Translations under genes and position numbers: made by a program
Notes under the pieces: model-generated
What the model was told of the DNA's origin: nothing
Database searches by the model: none
What the model saw: only the letters and a program-made list of their open reading frames with translations
NCBI RefSeq assembly: GCF_015832195.1
Contig: NC_052027.1
Location: 8,242,149 to 8,306,148 of the forward strand
Length of the DNA: 64,000 bases
Source of the DNA: Motacilla alba alba
Lineage: Eukaryota > Chordata > Aves > Passeriformes > Motacillidae
Direction of reading: 5' to 3'
Shown: in pieces, positions 34,234-45,667 of the stretch
Numbering within the stretch: the first letter of the stretch is position 1
Layout: each line of letters begins with the position of its first letter

Positions 34234-36837
34234 GTAAGATTTTCACTGGTCAGGAGCCTGATTTGAGATTGGCAGGTGGTAATTTTACAATGCTTTCCAG
34301 ATATGGTGGAAAAAGGTGTATATTTGTCTTCTGAACTGCTATTTTAAACATCATAGCTACAAATGAGAGTGACAGTAGCTTGTAGTTTAGGTTACTTAGT
34401 ACCTCCCAGATTATAAAACAAACACATAGGCTGAGGTTAAACACTGCCCTGGCTTTTTAGCTTGGAGAGAGCCACCCATATTGGTGTATAAAACTAGGAG
34501 ATCCTGACTTAACTTGTCTAAATAACTATTAGCCACTGCTTTAGTCTTTATATAAGCCTTTCTTCTCAATTAGCAGGGGATAAATTTGTTTTCAAAAAGT
34601 ATTTGTTTTCTCTCTGGTGTTGTTTACTTTCACTTAGATGATCTCATTTGATCAATAGAAATGTAGCTATGGAGAAGGGAAGGAAGGAGAAAATGTAAAC
34701 AGCATGTTCATTTGAATGACCCCTCAACATGGCAAAATAAAAGATGGTTGACTTTACAGCCAAAAGGGAGTTTCTTTGCTGTACTATTTCATGTTTCTCT
34801 CAGGTAAAGTGAAGGGTTGCTGTGTAACTCCAGTCAGGAGCCAGTGAGCTGCCAAATGATGCCCAAGCAGCACCTATGGGCTATAGAGCTTCTCTGTGGC
34901 AGCCTCCTCCTCCTCCTCCCCAGCATGGCTATTGCTGCTAGGTCTGTTTGGTTCATTACTGCTGAAGGAAAAGTTTGCTGAATAGCCTTAGTCAGTTGTG
35001 GGCAGCCCAGGCTCCTGGTTCAGGGTAGGAGGAGTTAGTCTGGGCTGAACTGTGGTCCTGAGTAGAGATCCAGCTCGTATTTGCCTGAGCAGATGGCTGG
35101 CATCTGCATGTGTGGACAAATTCAACACTTTAAATAGACCAGAAATAGTAAATAAGCAAGGATATAAGCTTTATTCTAGCCCTCTCAAAGAGATAAGGCT
35201 TGATTAGAGGTTAAATGGCACTCAGCATCCTTTGGGCTAACATCACCTGGAATCTTTGTCTGGTGTTGGAGGCAGCAGACAGAAGAGAAGGCAATGTTGC
35301 CACCATCAGCTTTGCCCACAGGAGAGTTCAAAGAGCAAGATGGAGAAAAGAACTCATTCAAAGACATCCAACCATTTATCGGTGTGGACTGGAATGTGTG
35401 AGGATGTCCTGCTGTGTGCTCAGCAGCCTGCAGGTTTTTCACTGTAGAGCAAAAAGCACAGCAGCAGCTCCAGGAATTAACACTTGAGAAGTTGCTTCTC
35501 CTCGCTGCTCCTTGAAGGATTACTGATTGGAGAGGGAGGATTCAGGACAAAAGATTTATCTGAGATATTAGGCTGCATCACTGAAAAATGGGCAGGAAAA
35601 CACCTCAACAAGCTGTGTGAGGAACTCAAAGGCCATTTAGCTGGAGAGAAGCTGCAGGGTATTCTGAGCATGGAGTGCAGAGGAGCTGAAGAGATACTGT
35701 GCATTAGACTTTAATGAGCATTACACAAGATCTTCCTAAAGTATTGATTAGCTAGACATGAGGGACTTTTGATACTTAAATGCCTGGAAAAGCATGCAGG
35801 GTTTAAAAGACTCATCACTACTCCACAGAATAAGAATCAGGTTCTGGGTAAAAGGACTGAATAAGGCAAAGGCTTTGGTTCAGCTATTTTGGGCTACAAA
35901 GAGCCTTTGAGTGCTCAACAATAGCATCGGTGTTCAGAGCCCAAGAAGGAAAAGGAACAGACAAGCCATATATTGTGAAAGTCATCTACATGGCATTGAA
36001 GCTTGGCTGGGAGAGAATGAAAAGATGCAGATAAAACATGGTGCTGCATGAAAAAGGCTTTCTCTCATTTACATCCTCACCTCCTATTTGGAGAGACTTT
36101 TTAAAGCTAGGGCTATGAGAAGGAAAAGACACAATGAACAATATGTATGTCTAGTGTTTTCAGACCTCAGTATTTCATGGTCTTGGGGCTGGGATCATTT
36201 TCATAGTCTGGTGCTGCTTTACAGTGGTGCAAATGTGCTCAACTCTTCACCCAAAATGACAGCTCTGGGTATCCTTAGAAACAATGGGTCCTACAAATCA
36301 AGGGTGCTTGAGTCGGCTGAGGGCTGGGTGTGCCAAGAGGTTAAGGTGGCCCCACTGAAGAGACAATAGGAGAAAGCAGTTGTCAGAATTATAGACTTGG
36401 TATCCTTGGTATTTGATGTGTTCCACCTACTAACTGGTTTGGTTTGTTTTCTTTCTCAAAAACTTGTAAAAACAATCAGATAATTTAAAGGAAATTATGA
36501 ATGTTGTTATTTTGAAATTCATATAAATATCTGTCTAGATCAAAATATATATTAAATAGTTATAGAGAAAGATGTATGACACAATATGAACCAGAAAAAG
36601 GTTAAAGTGAATGTAAAACAACAGAATGCTAATTAAGAAGTCTGTGATAACTTGGCCGAAGAAGATGAGCATCAAAGATAGATTAACATTATTTGAATTT
36701 CCAAACACAATAATGAACCCGTCTTTTTCACTTCAAATATTCACATAACACCTGTTCCATATAGAGATGCTCAAAGAGATGGAATAAGACTGAAGTTGAA
36801 AGAATAAAATTCTAGAATTAGATACTCTCTTCATATG

Positions 36838-36876
36838 GAGGAAGGAAGGAAGGAAAAGAAAGAAAAAGAAAGAAAT
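36838..36876. repeat. GGAA/GAAA purine repeat
   Basis: GGAAGGAAGGAAGG followed by AAAGAAAGAAAAAGAAAG; simple purine tract on the + strand. Confidence 0.9.
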
Positions 36877-39739
36877 TAAATCAACTATACTAAATAAAAC
36901 TGAAGAAAATGAAGTCAAATAAGCAAAGGTGAACCTGTATCTGATGGGGCAGATATGTACAGTGAAACACTGCAAGCCTTGCAGAACATGCTTATTTTAA
37001 CAAAGGGATGCTGGTGCAGATATAATGACCTGGGATTGGTCCAGTGCTGGAAGGAATGATGCTGGGACAAAGCATGCTTGAAGCACAGTTTGCAGAATTA
37101 CTGTCTTTTTGATCTTTACATAAACAAAAACTTGCCATTTAGTGCAAATCTTGTGGTTATGTTTACTGCTTTTATACACTTAGGAAAATACTGCTATTTA
37201 GATCTGGCTGGTCTGCTATTTCACCACTGGTTAATTCACCTGATGTGGATATGTGTCTGATTAAAATATAATATATTTCCAAGTACCTGCTAAGTTCTTA
37301 TGAGAAGAAACCTAATTTTGATTAATTCTAAAATAAGCAAAAGCAATTAAAGATTTTTTTCTTAATTCTGTTTCCTCAGCACTTCACTGAATATTCAGGG
37401 ATTTACCTCTGCATAGTTTATTCACCTGTGAGAAGCTGCACTGGGTAGGAATCAATGGGTAGTCCAGCAAAGAATTAGCAAAATATCTCCATGCCTCCAT
37501 GTGGATGTGCAACAGGTATGGGAAGGGCATGTAAACATCCTTTCTCAGCTGTTATTTGCTGAGGACAGTGAAAGAGGGACAGCATTGCTAATGCTGGTGT
37601 ATATTTGCAATTAACAGCTAATGTACATCTGTATCTTTCTGTGACACTTAATCACCTGCAGAAAGCACTTTTTCATTTGTATATTCTAACATGATTGTTA
37701 TCCTTTAATTGTAAACAAGCAGAAGTCAATTACCAGCAGTAGAGAAAGTCACTGCAGCAAACTAAGAAGAGAAGGCGTAGTCAAAAGATTTCACTTAACA
37801 ACCATTGCTCATTTTTCTACTAGACCTCCTACATTTCAGCATGCTCACTTTCTCCTGGGAGCTTTTGAATCCATTGTCAGTCTGTAAAATTAGAAAGAAG
37901 AATGAGTTAAAACCTATGTAGAGACTAGAATTTTCCTATTACATACCATTTCTGCCTCAGTAGACTATCTGCATATCCATCCATTACAAACTGTTCTGAA
38001 ACCTTTTCATCCTGCCACAATATTCTTCTCATACTACTTTAGTGCATTTAGCAACTACCCTGTTTGCCTGGGTAGTGCTACATAAGTGAAAGTAAATTCT
38101 CATGAGAGATGGGGAAAAGGTGAGGCAGGCAAAGTATGACAGGTCTGAGATGTATGCAAAGTTGATATGCAGAGTCAATTCCTACTAAATAAACAAATGG
38201 CTGAGGAGAGATAGAGAACAGGGCATTTTAGCAGATGATTACATTATTATGATATTAAAAGAATAAAGACTCTATGGCTCTGTTATTCTTCTGTACATTT
38301 AAGTCTGTCTCATTTCACTTAGATGAGATGGTACTTGGGCAGATTTATGCAGAGGAAATATGTCAGTTGTTACAGGCCAGATCCTGCAGCAGGCTCCACG
38401 GTGGGACTGTGGTTTGTTAGAACAGGGCAAAGCCTTTCCTTTGCACATATAAAGTGTTTTATGTAAAGGGGCAGTGGAGCAGCTCAGCAATCCTTTTCCA
38501 TAAAGCACAGGACTGGATTAGTTGTAGCACATGACAGAGTGCAAAAACAAGTAAAAGTCTGAGGAGGTGGGAAATTAAAGCACTGGAGTCTGTTTATAAG
38601 GATGGTTTCTAAGCAGGAACCTGACAGTCCAGAACACTGAACATCCCAGTAATCCCTACTGCTGGGACTTGTGCTGCTGCTATTGCAGCAAGGATTAGAC
38701 TATCACAATAGGATGATGAATGAATAAATATATGAATATATCCTGTTAGTGCTGCATCTCAGGGGAGAGGAACAGCGAGGTGGTGAGGTATTGATTCAAT
38801 TATTTTCCTAATTAAACAAGAAATATTGCAGGTAACTAAAGGCAAAGAAAGAGGTAGCAGAAATGCCCTCTGTGGAAAATGCACACAATAGAGTTGCTAA
38901 ATGTGCCAAGGACATGGTGTTCACTCAGTTCCATCTGTGCATGTGGGGGCAGTGTAGGGGAGAAGATATTTAGATTGCTCTGGCACAATAATGATGGATC
39001 TACAGAAGGAATTTTCAGAAGTTTTTGTGGCCAGGATTGCTAAGCAGAAAGATCACCATGACACAGAACTTTCTGTGACTCCACATTTAATTTGGTTAGT
39101 AGCTCTTTCAGATAGATATTTTCTGAGGAGGTATCAGGGCTTGATTTAGCAGAAATACCAGTCCTTCATTTAAGCTATCTTGCTTCTCAAATGTGTATTT
39201 TAATTTGCTAGGGTATTTGAAACAGTAGTATTTCTTACATGATCAGGCAATTAATTTTCCAGTTTATTTGATTTTATGTGAATAAATAATGTCAACAAAA
39301 TTTTGCTGCTCAGCACTGGCATGGGTTTGTAATATCTGAATTGTACAAGTTTTCTAATTTAGAAATAAACAGTCCTATCTCAGAGGCCCTGCTCTGTACA
39401 TACCGAGTACTTCAAGATAACTCCTGAACATATTTTAAACATATTTTCAGGGAATCTCCTGTGACATCACTTGGAGGCCTTGCCCCTGTTCACAACCAGA
39501 AATGCTGTTGCCTTGGTCTGTTGCACAGGTAAAAGCAGTACTGGGCAGCATGCAGAGCACCAATGGTCTGTGGGTGTGCAAAAGGAAGAGACATTTTTTG
39601 CTCATTGTCAGTTCTCACCTGCCTGGGCACACTGGAGGTGGTGTTTGAGTCTCCAGGTGTGTGTTCTGTACTGCTGGCATAGAGCTCTGCCACAGCCTGC
39701 CTGATTTGTCTGAGGACATGGTACTTATTTTCTTATCAA

Positions 39740-40190
39740 AAGATAATTCATGAGTATTACTAAGACAATGGATTTGACTTTTCAATGAGTTTATGTTTTT
39801 AAGAATAGTTTTCAGAGAATGAGTCAGCCATATGTTAAATCAAATTTAACATCCATTATGAAACACTGAATCATACTTTATATCTCTGTAATGATAATAA
39901 ATGATCATCTCTCCCATGTTCCCCTCATTTGTACTACTGCTCATCAATCTTGCTAATATCACAAAGATTTATTAAATGAATAATCTTCAAAGTATAGCTG
40001 CTTTAATATTAATAGCCCCATTTTATGTTGTTTCTCTTACGATAATTCCATTTGTGTTTAAGCATGCTGACTTTAAAAGTAATAATCCTTTTTACAGTGA
40101 AATTTAATGAATAGAAAACCAGAAAATCAATAATAAAGTCCTTCTTAATGAGATTTTGTAATTATACCAATACATTACGAAATACAGGAA
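39740..40190. other. ATTA/TAAT-rich repeat-free block, candidate regulatory DNA
   Basis: About 450 bases with more than ten TAAT/ATTA cores and no transposon or long open frame. It includes a 9-bp inverted repeat (ATGTTAAAT, CAA, ATTTAACAT at 39832-39852). This composition is typical of conserved developmental enhancers, but it is only suggestive without an alignment. Confidence 0.2.
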
Positions 40191-42155
40191 ACTTCTGAAT
40201 GCCCTTCACATGTAGGAGAATCACAGAATTTACAAACTATACAATGAAAGCTGAGGTAGGACTTAAATGGAAGAGAGGTTGAGATACCATTGTGAATACA
40301 TGCAGATGAATAATATATTTAGTCCATGTTTAAAAGTATCCCAAGGTTGTTGTGTTATGCTCAGTGAGTTATGACTCTCCTCGCTGCAGAGTAAACTCTG
40401 TTAAAGTACATTCTGCATGATTAGCTCTCATGACTCTGTTAACACACAAGTCCTGGTGGTAGTCATAGTTGGCTTCTCTTAATTTTTGTTCTGCGAGAGT
40501 CTTTGGTAACCCTTAGTTGTATTTCCAGGCTGACTGGAGGGAGGAATCACTGCAGCCCTCTGCTAATATGGCAAATGATCTGCTCTGTACTTTAACCCCA
40601 CAACTGAATAATGTGTTAACCATCTTCTTAGTAAAGTTTCTCACATTAAAAAAAAAAAAAAATGTTCCATTCAATATCAAGGTAGTGAAATTTGAAATTT
40701 TTTTAATGATTCTCATTCAAAACTAGAGAGTTGGGATTTATGTGAGTGAATTGGGTGATTTCTAGGAGAATTGAGAAAGGCTGGCCAGTCTTGAATATTT
40801 TCCTTTTAGTGAAATAAATAGGTTTGAGCAGATGAAGAGTGGGTCTGTTGGCTGAATTTGACAGGAGAATCCTTGGGCTCTGGGAGGGTGTGAAGGCAAA
40901 TCTGCTTTTTCCCAGGGTAGGGGAAATCAATGTTCTGATGTGTAGAGCACCACACAGTGCTCAACAATTCCTGAACCTCTCTCTGCCATGTCATTAATAA
41001 CCAAATAACACCCAGAGGGGCCAAATCTATTTCTTGGGCTTGCTGCTGGTGCAGGTATGGAGAACTGTTATTAGAGGTGGGTTGGGAGACAAGATCTGCA
41101 GTTTGCTGCCTTGCCTGAGGTTCTTGTTTAGCTCTCAGCATGGGTGCAGTGGGTTGTGCTCACTGACAGCTACTTATCCCTCCAGCTTCAATATTTTTGC
41201 TGTGTTGCAGTTTGTGAAGTGCCTGGTCTGGAAGGCATGTGAAGAATGTGTTTTGATAATCCAGCTGAGACGTAATGAAAGCATGAATGACAGCCTAGCA
41301 CCCTCCTGAGACAGCCTTGGTTGTGGCTGTACTTACTATCCTCTGCAGATGTAGAAGTTTTTGTTATGTAGCTAAACTGATAATCAAAAGCTGGGCTGAT
41401 TTCAAAGATGACCTCCAGGTCAGGAGCCTTCAAACCAGACACTCTGAAACTTCCTTGAAAAGGAGCTGCAAAGGATGAAGTGAAATTCAAAAGGTATCAG
41501 GCACCAGCCAAAATAAGCTCAACATTTAAAAAATCTAATTGTAGGGCATGTTATTCCGATACCCACAGCTAAATGTCATTTAGGTGTCTCCTCAAACAGG
41601 AAATTACTTTCCTTGGGTCACCTGTTGCAGGAAAATAAACCTGGCCTTAGAGCATAAGAATAGTTTCAAATTATAGCTCCCAGTCATAGTTCCTAATAAA
41701 ACCCTAGGAGCACATGGCAGGCACCCGTGAATTTCAGCCTGAGAGTCTCCATAGCACATTTCTGGAGAGAAAAAGAAATTAAAAGGTCTTATTCTGTCCA
41801 TGTCAGAGAAGACACCAGGAAGGCCACTTGGGATGGGGCAGTGGTTTAGTGCCCAGAGTTTAAAAGGAGTGGCAAGTTTAATCAACCAGGTTAATAAATC
41901 TGGTTAATAAACCAAGCACTTGAGGCTGAGGGTCAGTTCCTGGTCTATGTGTGTCTTAAAGCCTGTGCCACAATTTACTTTTGCTGCTCCTTTTCAATTT
42001 GGATTTTAATGAGCAGGCAACATTAAGTACAGTGTAGCTTTTATCAGAGCTGAATTCTCTCACATATTCTATTGCAGAAGTGATAAAATAATTCCTGTCT
42101 GTGTTGGTCTGGTTATTTTAACCTCATGTACTTTGCAGATAAAAATGTCCTCATA

Positions 42156-42198
42156 AAGGTAGATATTTTTCCCTTTAAAAGGGAAAAATATACCTTAA
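42156..42198. repeat. imperfect palindrome with perfect 14-bp arms
   Basis: ATATTTTTCCCTTT (42163-42176), one A, AAAGGGAAAAATAT (42178-42191). With one bulged base the pairing continues outward: AAAGGTA on the left and TACCTTA on the right. It could form a hairpin or cruciform. Confidence 0.9.
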
Positions 42199-42254
42199 TA
42201 CCTTAATTCTACTGTTTATACCTTAATTCTACTGTTTATACCTTAATTCTACTG
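42195..42254. repeat. 20-bp tandem repeat, about 2.7 copies
   Basis: CCTTAATTCTACTGTTTATA begins at 42201, 42221 and 42241 (last copy partial, CCTTAATTCTACTG). It overlaps the right arm of the palindrome. Confidence 0.95.
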
Positions 42255-43052
42255 CCATTTTACTCTAAATTTTAACTGATAAACTGAAATCCTAGGAACT
42301 GGGACAATGAGGTTACAGTATCATAACAGCAAATTCCATGGTTTTTTGGTTTTTTTTAAATGTAAAATCTAACAGAGCATTTTGTGTATACCTGACCTTA
42401 TAGGAAACCTAGCTAACAATTACTCACAATTTCTAAAAGCTGAAAAGTTGCTTCCTTCTCACCAAAAGGAATTTACCAGCACATAAACTCTCTTGAGCTG
42501 CTGCACTGAAGCATCACAGCTCCTCACTTTGCCCTTCTGCTAGTCTCCCAAGCTTCTCTGACTTCCTGAAATCAGACATTTTAGATGACTTGGGCCTCCA
42601 GGGCTCTCACATTTTAAGAAACAATCCTCCCCTTCTGGACCTCAGAGCTACCTACTGGAAATCTTATCATCCATTTAGTTCGGCTTGTATTAAAATTTGG
42701 CAATTAATTATCTGCAGTTCTAATCCAGTGAGTCTGTGCAATTAACATCTGGGATTCAGCACATCCTTTTGCTGACTTTTTAATTTTAGGACTTGGAGAC
42801 AGTAGATCCCCTCTAGGAGAACTGAAATAAGTGAAAGTAACCTATACCTGGAATTTTTAATCCTATCTTAGAACCCGTCCTGTTACTCATGGGCTCTCTA
42901 GTACCTTGATACTTCTGAGCAGCTCCTTCAACATGTGACAGCAATTTGTGTGACCTGAAGTGGTCTGATGGATACAGGGAATGTGGAAATGGGGGTTAAT
43001 CTGTTCTCCCTTCCATAGCCAGCAGGTGACATTGGATTTTCTGTCCTTTTGT
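42255..43052. other. non-coding sequence, nothing recognised
   Basis: Unique sequence between the tandem repeat and the first CR1 copy. No open frame, repeat or RNA gene stands out. Confidence 0.6.
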
Positions 43053-43182
43053 AGAATAGAATGACAGAATCATAGAATGGTTTGGGTTGGAAAGGGCCTT
43101 AAAGACCTTGTTACAATTCTCTGCCATGAGCAGGCTCACTGTCCACTAGACCAGGATGCTGAGAGCTATATCCAGACTGGCC
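43053..43182 (-). mobile_element. CR1 LINE fragment, 3' end
   Basis: AATAGAATGACAGAATCATAGAATGG, split as several degenerate 8-mers, then TTTGGGTTGGAAAGGGCCTT, AAAGACCTTGTTACAATTCT, CTGCCATGAGCAGG and CCACTAGACCAGGATGCT. These are CR1 3' end signatures in reverse complement. Confidence 0.92.
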
Positions 43183-43340
43183 TAATCTGAATGCTCTTTG
43201 TTCCTGGTATGACAGATTCAATTAATAAACAAACTTATCCTGAAAACCTATTACAGGATGTTATAAATGTGGAAAAAAACCCTGGCTACTAACATTAGCA
43301 AAAGTTTCCTCAACCCTGCCTATGGAGCTTAGTTACATAT

Positions 43341-43394
43341 TCATAGAATCATGAAGGTCTTGGGCGGGAAGAGACCTTAAAGATCATCTGGTTT
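43341..43394 (-). mobile_element. short CR1 LINE fragment, 3' end
   Basis: TCATAGAATCATGAAGGTCT, TGGGCGGGAAGAGACCTTAA and AGATCATCTGG match the last ~55 bases of CR1. This is a second, separate 3' end only about 160 bases from the previous copy, so it is an independent insertion or a local duplication. Confidence 0.82.
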
Positions 43395-43809
43395 TAGTTT
43401 CATTTAGCAGTCAGGGCATTTACTCTTAAACAGAAAGACAAAAGAGTAGAAACAAAAATTAAAATTCTACATGTGCCTAGTCTTTCATTCTGAGGAGAAA
43501 GAGGACTTCATTTCTAGGGAACAACAGTGGAAAATGCAGCTATTTGTTTCACAATAGAAAATGGTCAGTAATTCCCTTCTGGAAAGGACTATTCTAGAAA
43601 TTACTGTAAATTTCTGAGAAGTCAAGCACTCAGCCACACCTTATTCTCAAGCAGAGCATCATCCTGTCTCTTCACATCTTTTATAGGCAAAAGCACTGTT
43701 CAGGACACAGTCCTATTTTTGCATTATCAAAGAACCTTAACTGCATCACAAGAAAAATGGACATTTGTCCTTCATTCTCTGGGTGTCTAGATGCAAATTG
43801 CACCTGTGT

Positions 43810-43849
43810 TACTTAAAATCCTGCTGACAAATCCTACTTAAAATCCTGC
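43810..43849. repeat. 15-bp direct repeat, 25-bp period
   Basis: TACTTAAAATCCTGC at 43810-43824 and 43835-43849. Confidence 0.8.
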
Positions 43850-45597
43850 CCACAATTCATAAATCCCTTATTATTCAGCTGTGGTGAAATGCAGTGACAA
43901 CAAAATGTCGTTTACAAAATGACACAGCAACGTCCTGGTGAAAGCCATCACCAGCGATGACTCAGGTTTCTCAGGGTTAGGTCCTTTAGCATTTTACTTA
44001 ATTTATCAGTATAATCTGCTTTTCTTTTGAAAAGACACTTAATTTCAATTATGTGTTTATAGTGAAACAAATTTTTTTGGGGGGATAAAAACCCACTTTT
44101 TTTTTTTTCTTTCTTATCTCTTACCTCTCTTGTACAATTACATCCTGCATCTGTTCTTCTGAAGGATTTAGCATTTAGGATGGACTTGAGGTAGATTATC
44201 TGCAAGGGTGAGAATTGGCAGGTTTCTGTGTTTCAGTATTGTTTTTTTTCTCTTGCCTGAAATATTCCTGAGCACTGTTGGAAGACCTTGTCAGAATATG
44301 TAAAGGCATAACTTAATCAGCCTTCACATTGTATGTGGATGTGCCACAGAAGGAAGTATAAAAAAATCTAGAACAGTGTAACTTCTTACAGATGTTCAGT
44401 GATTTACAGGATTGTATCTAGAAGCTAGAATATCATGTAGAAGGTGTGGATGAAATATTTAAGAGCTAAGAGACAAACTCTCTTTAGTCTCTCTGTTTGG
44501 CTGCAGGCATACGGGTAACACAAGGGAAGATGAACTCCTGTGTTTTTAACTCTGAGGTTTTATTGTGCAGTGATGGCTGTGAGGCACCTACACGGGCAAA
44601 AAGCCTGAGCTTCCCCCATCTGGTGTGGAAAGGGATGGGCTGGGGGCTGGCTGAGCTCAGTGCCCACCCTACAGACCCCAGCTGGGGTTTAGGCTCTGTG
44701 TGCTCAGAGCCAGACACAGCTGTGGGCTGGGAAGGGGCTGCTGCAGTGACCCTGGGGAAAGGAGAGAACAGACAGGTGCCAGGCTCTCGAGGCACCTACC
44801 TGTGCAGTCAGCTTGTGATTCCTGAGCAGAACCCTAGAGGTAAGAAAGAACATGGAGTCAACATTCAAGTTGTTTGGGGCTCAGGTTAAGTAGAGAAATG
44901 TCTTGTCTTGGTCAGAACATCCTTAGATCAAACATAAAAATTCCTTTGCAAAGGGGAGCTTCCCTTAAACCATTATCAAATGGTCTTCGTAGTGGGAATG
45001 GCAACCTTCAGGTTCTAGGAAGCATGGGTTTGTCTTTGAAAATTCTAGAATTGACTTAATAAGGAGACTCAGAGGAAAGAGAAAGACTAACCTTGGACTT
45101 ACTATTGTTTGTGGTTTAGTTTCTGAACTTTTTGGGTGCATTAAGATACATTTTCAGGCTTTTCTTATCAATCAGGAAAATTAAAAAATAAGACTTGTGT
45201 TTTCAGTAAAGCAGGAATATTCAAAAGAAATTTATCCCAGCAACAAAAGAGGAAATCCAACTGTTGCAACAGTGAACAGCACTCCTGGAAGATGAAGCAT
45301 GAGACCATTCTGCTATAACATTCACTGAGACAAGCTGTATGAGTAGTCCAAAATGGACTACTTTCACCCATGTATTGTCCATTTGAAAAGTGAGATTAGT
45401 GCCACTAAAAGCAAAAGCCTTTACAGAGAACAGCAGAAATCTCTTTATCAGGGATAGGTGCATCTACCAAGCACTATGAAGGAGCAGCCTCCTTGTAATA
45501 ACCTAAAGAATGCTGTCATCTGGCTCATTGCTTGTTCTGTTTATTTTGTCTTTCACCTTTGTGTTTTAATTAGCTCCTTTTTTTTCTTCTGTTGTAG

Positions 45598-45667
45598 TGA
45601 TTTAGTTTACATGCCATGGAACATGCATTTGATTTCGGTGCAGCATGGCACGCATGCAAATACTTGG
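45598..45667 (+). other. candidate 70-base internal exon, unconfirmed
   Basis: A very strong acceptor (CTCCTTTTTTTTCTTCTGTTGTAG, shortened here to its T-rich core, ending 45597) and donor ACTTGG|GTAGGT (45668). One frame is open: a leading base, then 23 codons (DLVYMPWNMHLISV, then QHGTHANTW). No family recognised. Confidence 0.2.

Larger units (their letters stand above)
30613..42155. other. non-coding sequence, no recognised gene
   Basis: About 11.5 kb with no identifiable transposon. Exon-like pieces at 31517-31621 and 34170-34233 are reported as findings. There is a purine repeat at 36838-36876 and a spaced duplication at 33316-33348. The 39740-40190 block is listed separately. Other open frames are short and unrecognised. 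Confidence 0.6.

Noticed and set aside
37380..37443. Exon-like segment with a strong acceptor and Ig-like wording (SGIYLC)
   Set aside because: Only about 22 codons long, with a weak donor and no other Ig-domain sequence nearby. The motif is short enough to be chance.
37530..37540. TGTAAACATCC, identical to the 5' part of miR-30 family microRNAs
   Set aside because: The remaining mature sequence does not match any miR-30 member. The possible pairing with GGATGTGCAACA upstream gives only about six paired bases plus a mismatched stem, so no proper precursor hairpin.
40217..40229. AGAATCACAGAAT, similar to a CR1 terminal octamer pair
   Set aside because: The following sequence does not match CR1 convincingly, so I did not call a seventh copy.
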